Of a stretch of 5,073 nucleotides of DNA, positions 1-5,073 are shown piece by piece (the stretch's first letter is position 1; every line of letters starts with the position of its first letter). Made by a program: the position numbers and the translations under genes. The DNA comes from Deltaproteobacteria bacterium. Its GTDB lineage: Bacteria > Desulfobacterota > JAFDIG01. The notes beneath the pieces are model-generated. The model was not told the DNA's origin, made no database searches, and worked only from the letters and a program-made list of their open reading frames with translations. The DNA lies in the NCBI GenBank assembly GCA_019308145.1, contig JAFDIG010000178.1:1-5073 (forward strand), in the 5' to 3' direction.

Positions 1-52
1 CCTCTAAAAAGATAAGTACATTGTTGCTGGATCCATTATTTTAAAAAGGGGG

Positions 53-61
53 TGATATAAA
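53..61 (+). promoter_or_regulatory. Candidate extended -10 promoter for the TRAP operon
   Basis: The sequence TGATATAAA matches the extended -10 pattern TG-N-TATAAT with one mismatch, and would start transcription near base 68, about 47 bases before the first ATG. No good -35 box lies 16-18 bases upstream (33-38 reads CCATTA), which is tolerated by extended -10 promoters but weakens the call. The match could be chance in such AT-rich DNA. Confidence 0.35.
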
Positions 62-69
62 TTATCTTT

Positions 70-98
70 TAAAGTTCATAAATTTTTAAAAAACTTTA
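70..98. repeat. Inverted repeat in the dctP leader, possible operator or RNA hairpin
   Basis: TAAAGTT at 70-76 is perfectly complementary to AACTTTA at 92-98, with 15 AT-rich bases between the arms. It starts just after the predicted transcription start and ends just before the SD of the first gene, so it could be a repressor site or a 5' UTR hairpin next to the ribosome binding site. Seven AT-rich pairs are not rare in this composition, so the role is speculative. Confidence 0.3.
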
Positions 99-114
99 GA
101 AAGGAGAGATTCTT

Positions 115-1110
115 ATGTTTAAAAAATCTTTTATCTTTTTTTTGGTTTTTTTCTTTGTTATTGCTCTTTTTACCATTGCTCCAAGAGCTGAAACAATAAA
201 ATGGAAATTAGGTGGAGTTCATGCAGTAACAACACCAGAAACAAAGGGGCTAAATTACTTTGCTGACCTTGTTAAAAAGAAAAGTCAAGGGAAATTTATA
301 ATTCAAGTCTTTCCAGCAGGACAGTTAGGTAAAAAAGCAGTTACACTGGTTGAAAACCTTATGATGGGTTCAATCGAGATGTTTGGAAACGTTATGGATT
401 GGAATCAGCATTTAGTAAAGGATTTTGCTATCTTATCAATGCCTTTTCTTTTTAAAGATGTTTCAGCAGTAAAGAGATTTCAAAAGAGCAGTATATACAA
501 AAATATGAAGGAAAGAATGATCAAAGAACGAGGGGTAAGAATTATTGCTGATAACTGGTATCGCTTGCCAAAAGTTCTTGTTACAAAGCGTCCTATTAGG
601 AGTCTCAATGATTTAAAAGGGCTTAAAATGAGGATGCCAAGCTTGAAGACCTATTTTGAGACTTGGAAAGCCTTGGGAGCTAAACCAACTGTAATACCAT
701 GGGCAGAAGCATATCTTGCTTTGAAAAAAGGAGTTGTTGATGGTATGGATTCTCCCTTAGGTTCTATTTATGGGATGAAGTTTTACCAGGCAGCTCATTA
801 CATAACCATGACTAACCATTTAGTTGCTCCTTTTAATATTCTGGTTAATGAAAAGAGTTATCAGAAACTTCCTAAATCATATCAAAAAATACTTCTTGAA
901 GCAGGAAAGGAAGCAGGAGATTACTACAGTAAATTAGTTGTAGATTCATTTAAAGTAGATAAAGTAAAGATGGAAAAAGCAGGAGTCAAGTTCATTGAAA
1001 TTGATACAACCCCGTTTGCACAAGAGGCTGCAAAGGTAGCAGAAAGGTTTGAGGCTGAGGGAATGTGGGAAAAAGGACTCTTTAAAAAGATACTCGAATC
1101 TCAGAAATAA
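115..1110 (+). CDS. dctP: TRAP transporter solute-binding protein, DctP family
   Basis: This is the extracytoplasmic receptor of a TRAP secondary transporter; it captures an organic acid and hands it to the DctQM membrane pair. The 331 residues are typical of the family (about 320-340). Residues 1-25 form a signal peptide: basic FKK start, long hydrophobic run, and likely cleavage near A22 or A25 before ETIKWKLGG. Family hallmarks include FPAGQLG at about 66-72, the block DLKGLKMRMP whose R173 corresponds to the conserved arginine that salt-bridges the ligand carboxylate in characterised DctP/SiaP proteins, PWAEAYLALKKGVVDG at about 195-210, and D212 shortly after it. The start is supported by AAGGAG at 101-106, eight bases before the ATG. 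It leads a P-Q-M gene order. The ligand cannot be read from sequence; a carboxylate is expected from the family. Symbol denotes family, not C4-dicarboxylate specificity. Confidence 0.95.
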   Translation: MFKKSFIFFLVFFFVIALFTIAPRAETIKWKLGGVHAVTTPETKGLNYFADLVKKKSQGKFIIQVFPAGQLGKKAVTLVENLMMGSIEMFGNVMDWNQHLVKDFAILSMPFLFKDVSAVKRFQKSSIYKNMKERMIKERGVRIIADNWYRLPKVLVTKRPIRSLNDLKGLKMRMPSLKTYFETWKALGAKPTVIPWAEAYLALKKGVVDGMDSPLGSIYGMKFYQAAHYITMTNHLVAPFNILVNEKSYQKLPKSYQKILLEAGKEAGDYYSKLVVDSFKVDKVKMEKAGVKFIEIDTTPFAQEAAKVAERFEAEGMWEKGLFKKILESQK

Positions 1111-1148
1111 ATGATAAAAATTCTTAAAATTTCAGTTTGTTTTGAGAT
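1098..1148 (+). other. Potential stem-loop across the dctP-dctQ junction
   Basis: ATCTCAGAA at 1098-1106 can pair with TTTTGAGAT at 1140-1148 (nine pairs, one of them G-U) around a 33-base AT-rich loop. The structure includes the dctP stop codon and ends just before the dctQ ribosome binding site. Such junction hairpins can protect the upstream message so that the binding protein is made in excess of the membrane subunits. The large loop and modest stem make this a candidate only. Confidence 0.25.
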
Positions 1149-1162
1149 ATAAGGTATTTTTC

Positions 1163-1675
1163 ATGAAAAAGTCAATTAAAATCTCTATTTTAAGAAGATT
1201 TGACCAGTTGGATAGAATCTTTGGTAAGGCTGAGATAATCTTTTCCTCTTTTTTATTAGTTATGATGGTTTTAGTTGTAGGGTTGGGTGTGTTTTTACGT
1301 TACATAATGAGAAGTCCTCTGATTGCTGGCGTGAATTTTTCTACCTTAATGCTTGTTTGGTTGACTTTTTTTGGGGGCAGCACAATTTATAGACAAAAAG
1401 GGCACATTGCTATTGAGTTCGTAATGGATCACTTTCCTGATAGTTTTAGAAAAGTAGCAACTGTTGTTGTATATATTATTATAGCAGTTTCACTAATTAT
1501 TGTTGTTATTCAAACGTTTTGCCTAATGATTCTTCAGTGGGATCAGGAAATTGTGGCTTTGGGAATTCCGAGAAGTTTTCTCTCCCTTCCATTGTTTATA
1601 GCTGCGATTCTTATGTTTTTTACGACAATTCATCACTTATTAGCAGAGTCAACAGAACACCAGAGAAGAGAGTGA
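1163..1675 (+). CDS. dctQ: TRAP transporter small permease subunit, DctQ family
   Basis: This is the small integral membrane subunit that pairs with the DctM permease in a tripartite TRAP importer. From the ATG at 1163 it has 170 residues, normal for the family, and shows four hydrophobic segments: around 24-45 (IIFSSFLLVMMVLVVGLGVF), 57-75, 98-122 and 138-158. The family pattern of a tryptophan-containing second helix followed by a short polar turn with a His is visible in VWLTFFGGSTIYRQKGHIAIEF. The frame also allows a TTG start at 1142 (seven extra residues), but no SD precedes it, whereas AAGG at 1151-1154 sits eight bases before the ATG. The C terminus is short, cytosolic and charged. 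The next gene begins eight bases after the stop, so the two are co-transcribed and probably translationally coupled. Confidence 0.92.
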   Translation: MKKSIKISILRRFDQLDRIFGKAEIIFSSFLLVMMVLVVGLGVFLRYIMRSPLIAGVNFSTLMLVWLTFFGGSTIYRQKGHIAIEFVMDHFPDSFRKVATVVVYIIIAVSLIIVVIQTFCLMILQWDQEIVALGIPRSFLSLPLFIAAILMFFTTIHHLLAESTEHQRRE

Positions 1676-1683
1676 GTTAAGAT

Positions 1684-2970
1684 ATGTCATTAGCCATCCT
1701 TTTAATTTCTTTTTTCTCTCTTTTAATGTTTAAATGCCCGATTTCTTTCTCTCTTCTTATATCATCAATGGTGGCTCTTTTGGTTAAAGGGCTTCCTTTA
1801 AGAATGGTTCCTCAAAACTTGGTAGAAGGTGCAGAGAGTTTTACCCTTTTGGCTGTCCCCTTTTATATCCTTGCTGGCGAAATTATGAATGTATCTGGGA
1901 TTACAGAGCGGATATTCAATTTTGCAATGGCTATTATAGGTCATGTTCGAGGTGGACTTGGCCATGTTAATGTATTAGCGAGCATGATCTTTGCAGGGAT
2001 ATCTGGATCAGCAAGCGCAGATGCTGCTGGATTAGGAAGGATAGAAATTGAAGCAATGCGCAAAGAGGGGTATGATATTTCTTTTGCAGCATCCATAACA
2101 GCAGTTTCATCCACTATTGGGCCAATTATACCTCCAAGTATCCATCTTGTTATTTATGGTGCTATTACTGAGGTATCGGTTGCAGATCTCTTCATCGCAG
2201 GTATTCTTCCAGGAATACTTATTGGTTTGGCTCTAATGATTACCATATATATTATGGCTAAATCTGGTATAGCTTACTGCCCAACAAGACCAAAGCAGCC
2301 ATTTATTGAAATATGGAGGGCATTTCTAAAAGCTTCTTTTTCGCTTTTTGCTCCGGTTATTATACTTGGTGGAATACTCATTGGTGTTGTAACCCCAACT
2401 GAGGCAGGAGTAATTGCAGTGCTATATACTTCTTTTTTAGGCCTTATGTATGGAGAGCTCTCATGGGAAAAGATAACAAGAGCATTTAAAAATACAATCA
2501 GATCCACTGCTGTGGTTATGTTTCTTCTTGCCACCTCAAAATCCTTTGCATGGCTCATTACTGTAGAACGTGTTCCTGAAAATTTGACAAATTTAATGTT
2601 TCATTTTACGAGCAATAAAGATGTGATCTTGATCTTCATTTGTATTGGTTTGCTTTTTATTGGAACTGTGGAAAGTGCTACTGCTAATCTTATTATTGTT
2701 ACTCCTATCCTTGTTTCGATCGCAGGCAAATTGAATATTGATCTAGTCCATTTAGGGCTTATAACTGTTTTTGCCCTGATGATTGGCCTTATAACACCTC
2801 CAATAGGAACCTCTCTGTATATTGTTTCTGATGTGGCATCCATATCATTTGAAAAAATGGTTAGGGCAACGTTAATATATTTGATACCCATGATCGTTGT
2901 TCTTTTTTTACTTGCTTTTTTTCCTCAGATTGTACTTTTTCTTCCTAAACTTTTTGGCTATACAGGATAA
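1684..2970 (+). CDS. dctM: TRAP transporter large permease subunit, DctM family
   Basis: This is the transport channel subunit of the TRAP system, a polytopic inner membrane protein of the ion transporter superfamily driven by a sodium or proton gradient. Its 428 residues match the usual length of about 425-430. Hydrophobic segments fill nearly the whole chain, consistent with 11-13 helices including re-entrant hairpins. Signature blocks are present in order: AGISGSASADAAGLG (104-118), GPIIPPSIHLVIYG (146-159), SVADLFIAGILPG, TPTEAGVIAVLY (237-248), GTVESATANLIIVTPIL (327-343) and LITPPIGTSLY (369-379). The SD is weak: only GAG-rich sequence overlapping the end of dctQ precedes the ATG, eight bases after the dctQ stop, suggesting translational coupling. 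No key residue is obviously missing, and it is a complete, separate Q and M arrangement rather than a QM fusion. Confidence 0.96.
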   Translation: MSLAILLISFFSLLMFKCPISFSLLISSMVALLVKGLPLRMVPQNLVEGAESFTLLAVPFYILAGEIMNVSGITERIFNFAMAIIGHVRGGLGHVNVLASMIFAGISGSASADAAGLGRIEIEAMRKEGYDISFAASITAVSSTIGPIIPPSIHLVIYGAITEVSVADLFIAGILPGILIGLALMITIYIMAKSGIAYCPTRPKQPFIEIWRAFLKASFSLFAPVIILGGILIGVVTPTEAGVIAVLYTSFLGLMYGELSWEKITRAFKNTIRSTAVVMFLLATSKSFAWLITVERVPENLTNLMFHFTSNKDVILIFICIGLLFIGTVESATANLIIVTPILVSIAGKLNIDLVHLGLITVFALMIGLITPPIGTSLYIVSDVASISFEKMVRATLIYLIPMIVVLFLLAFFPQIVLFLPKLFGYTG

Positions 2971-3048
2971 AGAAAATTTTTAGTTAATATAGAGTTGTAA
3001 AGTTTTTTCTAATAAATATTTGAAAGATAATTGAGGAGGAAATAAAAG
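2971..3048 (+). promoter_or_regulatory. Gap between dctM and the flavoprotein gene, with a palindrome at 3006-3025
   Basis: This 78-base gap has no GC-rich hairpin with a T-run, so read-through from dctM is likely. It contains an imperfect palindrome, TTTC-t-AATA-aa-TATT-t-GAAA at 3006-3025 (8 of 10 pairs), which could be a regulator site, and the strong SD GAGGAGGA at 3033-3040, eight bases before the ATG at 3049. A weak promoter (TTGTAA at 2995-3000 and an AT-rich -10) is possible but not convincing. Confidence 0.35.
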
Positions 3049-4407
3049 ATGAAAAAATACGATGTAATAGTTTGTGGAGGTGGCACTGCTGGGATGATAG
3101 CAGCTATCTCTTCTGCAAGGACAGGAGCAAGTACACTTCTTGTAGAGCGTGATGGGTTTTTAGGTGGAACAGCCACTTATGGTCTTCCCTTTTTAGGCTT
3201 TTTCTCTGGCGATGGCACAAAGGTTATTGGTGGTATCCCACAGGAGCTCGTTGATAGGATGGTAGAGATTGGAGGTTCTGTAGGCCATGTACGTGGTGGA
3301 ACTTGGAAAACCGGAAAAGGTGAATACGATTACGAATTTTCCTTAACTCCCTATGATCCTGAATTTTTAAAGTTTGTTGTCCAAGAAATGGCCCTTGAAG
3401 CAGGGGTAGAACTGATGTTGCAGTCTGTTCTAATTGGTACACAGCTTGATAAAAATAGAATAACTTATATAGAATTAATGACTGTTGAAGGAAGAAAAAA
3501 AGTAAAAGCTGATGTATTTGTTGATGCTACAGGTGATGCAATGCTTACATGGTTAGCTGGTTTTCCAACAAAGCTTCGTGGACGCGGAAATATGCAAAAC
3601 GTTACTCATGTTATACGAGTAGGAAATGTTGATGTTGAGCGTATGGTAGAAAGTCTTAAAGAAGAGAAAGTTATAATTGGATTTAAAGACTGGTATATAC
3701 GTTTACTAAGGGGTAAGCTTATAGATGGAGACGAGGGTTTTGTCCATGTAGCAGGGCATGCTAAGCTTTGGGATGATAAGCCTCCTTTAACATTTACAGG
3801 TGTAAGATGGCGAAAGGATGAGATTTCATTTAATATAACACGTACGACAAATATAGACCCAACGAAAGTCTCTGATATAAATCGAGCAGAGATTAATGAA
3901 AGAAAAAACGTGATGTCAGTTATAAAAAGGATGAGAGAATTAGTCCCTGGTTTTGAGAAGGCTTATCTTATTAGCACCTCAGTACGAGTTGGGATTAGAG
4001 AAGGACGACGAATTCAAGGTATATTTACTTTAACAGAAAAAGATGTAATTGAACGTGGTGAATTTCCTGATGGAATTGCACGAGGTGCGTATCCGATTGA
4101 TATCCATGATCCAAAGGGTGGAGAAACAAAATTTACATTCATAAAAGGAGGGGGATCTTACGGAATTCCATATCGTTGTTTAATTCCTAAAGGTTCGGAT
4201 AATTTAGTTGTAGCTGGCAGATGTGTATCTACAACAGGAGAAGCGCTTGGTAGTGTTCGCCTTATGTCAACTTGCATGGCGCTTGGTCAGGCAGCAGGAA
4301 CAGCAGCAGCATTAGCATCTAAAGGATCAATATCCCCTTCAAAATTAGAAATAGATCATTTACAAAATAGATTGTTAGAAGATAAAGCTATTTTAAAGGT
4401 TTCTTGA
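3049..4407 (+). CDS. FAD-dependent oxidoreductase (FAD_oxidored, PF12831-like)
   Basis: This looks like a cytoplasmic flavoprotein of 452 residues, full length for its family, with no signal peptide or membrane segment. The N terminus is a classic dinucleotide-binding fold: DVIVCGGGTAGMIAA with G10, G12 and G15 as the GxGxxG glycines, and E33 at the end of the second strand to hold the FAD ribose, followed by the family block FLGGTATYG (37-45). A second FAD-contact motif, VDATGDA, lies at 158-164. The C-terminal signature runs from IPYRCLIP through NLVVAGRC (385-392) to SVRLMSTCMALGQAAGTAAALA (402-423). The substrate is unknown for most members; the general expectation is oxidation or reduction of a small organic compound. 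Position behind a TRAP importer without a terminator suggests it acts on the imported acid or a derivative, which is inference. Related groups (succinate dehydrogenase-like flavoproteins, GidA-like proteins) fit less well because their characteristic motifs are absent. Confidence 0.88.
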   Translation: MKKYDVIVCGGGTAGMIAAISSARTGASTLLVERDGFLGGTATYGLPFLGFFSGDGTKVIGGIPQELVDRMVEIGGSVGHVRGGTWKTGKGEYDYEFSLTPYDPEFLKFVVQEMALEAGVELMLQSVLIGTQLDKNRITYIELMTVEGRKKVKADVFVDATGDAMLTWLAGFPTKLRGRGNMQNVTHVIRVGNVDVERMVESLKEEKVIIGFKDWYIRLLRGKLIDGDEGFVHVAGHAKLWDDKPPLTFTGVRWRKDEISFNITRTTNIDPTKVSDINRAEINERKNVMSVIKRMRELVPGFEKAYLISTSVRVGIREGRRIQGIFTLTEKDVIERGEFPDGIARGAYPIDIHDPKGGETKFTFIKGGGSYGIPYRCLIPKGSDNLVVAGRCVSTTGEALGSVRLMSTCMALGQAAGTAAALASKGSISPSKLEIDHLQNRLLEDKAILKVS

Positions 4408-4440
4408 TAATTTGATTATACTAAAAAACATTAGGAATTC

Positions 4441-4529
4441 TATGTAGTTAAAAAAATATAAGTTTGTAAGGAAAATTATTTGTTTAAAAAGATTGCGTAT
4501 ATACTTTAATCAATTTTTTTAACCACATA
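4441..4529. repeat. Imperfect 17-bp inverted repeat pair spanning 89 bases
   Basis: The left arm at 4441-4457 (TATGTAGTTAAAAAAAT) and right arm at 4513-4529 (ATTTTTTTAACCACATA) pair at 16 of 17 positions, the single mismatch being A4446 against C4524. The arms are separated by 55 bases. Both ends carry TA (TA-TG...CA-TA), a layout that would fit a small non-autonomous element of the Tc1/mariner or IS630 type, which duplicates TA. It could also be an RNA structure or a chance product of A- and T-runs, though the outer part of each arm has mixed sequence, which argues against pure low complexity. Confidence 0.5.
4484..4522 (+). terminator. Candidate weak terminator hairpin after the flavoprotein gene
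   Basis: TTAAAAAGATTG at 4484-4495 can pair with CAATTTTTTTAA at 4511-4522 (12 pairs, one G-U) around a 15-base loop. The T-run lies inside the stem, so it resembles a bidirectional AT-rich terminator rather than a strong canonical one. The distance of about 80 bases from the upstream stop codon is acceptable. The absence of a GC core keeps confidence low. Confidence 0.3.
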
Positions 4530-4582
4530 AATTTTTATATATGAAAAATAAAAACTTTTTATATTGACCATTTTATGTCCGC

Positions 4583-4609
4583 TTGTTCCAATTCTTTTTA
4601 ATTTATAAT
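4583..4609 (+). promoter_or_regulatory. Candidate promoter with a perfect -10 box
   Basis: TATAAT at 4604-4609 matches the -10 consensus exactly. The best upstream partner is TTGTTC at 4583-4588 with a short 15-base spacer, so the -35 is poor. Transcription would begin near 4616 and give a leader of about 175 bases before the regulator gene. It may be a chance match in AT-rich DNA. Confidence 0.25.
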
Positions 4610-4716
4610 ACATACCTTATAGTTACAGATTCAAAAGTTTCCTCCCATATGTAGACTTAAATTATATCTATACAACCATATTTTGATACTCATTTTTATT
4701 TAATTAAAAAATTTAC

Positions 4717-4747
4717 TTGACTTTTTATTTAAATATTGTAATGTAAT
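4717..4747 (+). promoter_or_regulatory. Candidate promoter for the RpiR-type regulator
   Basis: TTGACT at 4717-4722 matches the -35 consensus at five of six positions. TGTAAT at 4742-4747 matches the -10 at five of six, with a 19-base spacer that is slightly long; an overlapping second TGTAAT at 4737-4742 gives a 14-base spacer. Transcription would start around 4754, at the left edge of the palindrome at 4754-4775, which would suit autoregulation. Confidence 0.4.
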
Positions 4748-4753
4748 AAATAC

Positions 4754-4775
4754 TTCAAAAAAATTTTTTGTTGAA
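4754..4775. promoter_or_regulatory. Palindrome before the regulator gene, possible operator
   Basis: TTCAA at 4754-4758 and TTGAA at 4771-4775 are complementary and flank an A-run followed by a T-run; overall 18 of 22 positions are self-complementary. It lies at the predicted transcription start and 17 bases before the ATG, where a repressor would block expression. RpiR-family proteins are known to bind AT-rich dyad sites, often with TGAAA/TTTCA-like half-sites, and often regulate themselves. The binding is inferred. Confidence 0.35.
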
Positions 4776-4792
4776 AGATTTCCTTACTTAAT

Positions 4793-5073
4793 ATGAATTT
4801 TTTAGAGATAATAAAAGAAAATCAGTCAAAACTTACAAACTCGCAAAAAAAAGCATTGGAATATATCCTTGACCACTATGATGAAGTTCCTTTTCTTTCT
4901 GCTTCAAGACTTGCGAGGAAAATAGGAGTGAGTGAGGCTACTATCATACGGCTATCTCAGGCTATGGGTTTTGATGGTTTTCCTGAATTTAAAAAAAGGC
5001 TGCAGGAGCTCTTTAAGGAGAGGATTTCTACTGTTTCAAGACTTGAACATACTGTTGATCAAATAAAAAGTGA
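4793..5073 (+). CDS. RpiR/MurR-family transcriptional regulator, 5' part (runs off the window)
   Basis: Translation from the ATG at 4793 stays open to the right edge, giving 93 complete codons. The product begins MNFLEIIKENQSKLTNSQKK and continues with the N-terminal helix-turn-helix domain typical of RpiR regulators (HTH_6, PF01418): ALEYILDHYDEVPFLSASRL leading to LARKIGVSEATIIRLSQAMG (40-59) and then FDGFPEFKKRLQE (60-72), a highly characteristic ending. Complete members are about 280-300 residues and carry a C-terminal SIS domain that senses phosphosugars or related metabolites; that part lies beyond the window. The start has no good SD: GAAAG at 4773-4777 is 15 bases from the ATG, and an in-frame TGA at 4772-4774 limits any upstream extension to a few codons. 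Same-strand position after the transporter and flavoprotein suggests it may control this locus or the next one. Confidence 0.9.
   Translation, partial: MNFLEIIKENQSKLTNSQKKALEYILDHYDEVPFLSASRLARKIGVSEATIIRLSQAMGFDGFPEFKKRLQELFKERISTVSRLEHTVDQIKS

Larger units (their letters stand above)
1..114. other. Leader region upstream of the TRAP operon
   Basis: No complete gene fits here. One frame is open from the left edge (from base 3) to a TAA at 42-44, giving 13 residues; this could be the tail of an upstream gene or chance. A purine block AAGGGGGTGA at 46-55 resembles an extended Shine-Dalgarno sequence, yet no ATG, GTG or TTG follows at a usable distance, so it is more likely part of a promoter (see 53-61). 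The remainder is AT-rich and carries an inverted repeat at 70-98, followed by the true ribosome binding site of the first gene, AAGGAG at 101-106. Confidence 0.5.
4408..4792. other. Long AT-rich intergenic region
   Basis: No credible gene is found on either strand; ATG-led frames such as those at 4541 and 4575 close within ten codons and lack ribosome binding sites. The stretch is strongly AT-rich. It holds an 89-base inverted-repeat unit (4441-4529), a nested hairpin (4484-4522), candidate promoters at 4583-4609 and 4717-4747, and a palindrome at 4754-4775 just before the regulator gene. It therefore probably separates two transcription units, ending the operon on the left and starting the regulator on the right. 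Confidence 0.6.

Noticed and set aside
46..62. AAGGGGGTGA as a ribosome binding site for a small leader peptide
   Set aside because: No ATG, GTG or TTG follows at a workable distance; an ATT start would give only three codons before TAA. It is better explained as overlapping an extended -10 element.
77..88. 12-base exact direct repeat CATAAATTTTTA shared by 77-88 and 4526-4537
   Set aside because: In DNA this AT-rich a 12-base A/T match between two intergenic regions is not clearly above chance, and the flanking bases differ.
2274..2558. Minus-strand open frame of 94 residues inside dctM
   Set aside because: It lies fully within a strongly supported dctM coding region on the opposite strand, has no recognisable domain, and looks like a shadow frame.
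2601..2891. Minus-strand open frame of 96 residues inside dctM
   Set aside because: Same situation: antisense to conserved DctM motifs, no family resemblance, no promoter or ribosome binding site evident.
2971..3010. AGAAAA / TTTTCT pairing as a terminator after dctM
   Set aside because: Only six A/T-rich pairs with a loop of 28 bases and no T-run after the stem; not a credible terminator.
3224..3442. Minus-strand open frame of 72 residues inside the flavoprotein gene
   Set aside because: Antisense to a conserved FAD-binding protein; its translation is compositionally odd and unrecognised.
4541..4601. Short ATG-led frames in the 4408-4792 gap
   Set aside because: They end within ten codons and have no ribosome binding site.
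4408..4792. CRISPR array, tRNA or other structured RNA gene in the long gap
   Set aside because: No regularly spaced direct repeats, no cloverleaf-like conserved arms such as GTTCGA, and no GC-rich structured core were seen.

Overview
The window is an AT-rich bacterial segment with compact genes that all read on the + strand and are mostly preceded by clear Shine-Dalgarno (SD) sequences. It holds a complete three-gene TRAP transporter, a complete FAD-dependent oxidoreductase, and the first 93 codons of an RpiR-family regulator that runs off the right edge. TRAP systems are secondary transporters of carboxylates and related acids, common in anaerobic and marine bacteria. The low G+C and strong purine-rich ribosome binding sites would fit a low-GC anaerobe (for example a Firmicute-like, Synergistota-like or Atribacterota-like lineage), but nothing here fixes the phylum and I do not assign one.

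Layout. Positions 1-114 are a leader with a possible extended -10 promoter and an inverted repeat. Positions 115-1110 encode the periplasmic or lipid-free extracytoplasmic binding protein (DctP type). Positions 1163-1675 encode the small membrane subunit (DctQ type); the ATG at 1163 fits better than an in-frame TTG at 1142. Positions 1684-2970 encode the large permease (DctM type). A 78-base gap with no convincing terminator leads to the FAD oxidoreductase at 3049-4407. A 385-base gene-free, very AT-rich stretch follows (4408-4792). It contains a 17-bp imperfect inverted repeat pair spanning 89 bases, a nested hairpin that competes for one of its arms, two candidate promoters and a palindrome. 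The RpiR-type regulator starts at 4793.

How they may work together. The most economical reading is an uptake-and-catabolism cassette: DctP captures an organic acid, DctQM imports it with sodium or protons, the flavoprotein performs a redox step on the imported compound or a derivative, and the RpiR-type protein controls a nearby operon. The transporter part is firm from sequence. The shared substrate, and the regulator acting on these genes, are inferences from proximity. No RNA genes, CRISPR arrays, insertion sequence genes or defence genes were seen. I do not see evidence of a wholly new system; the most unusual items are the non-coding structures in the 4408-4792 gap and the pairing of a TRAP system with a flavoprotein of undefined substrate.
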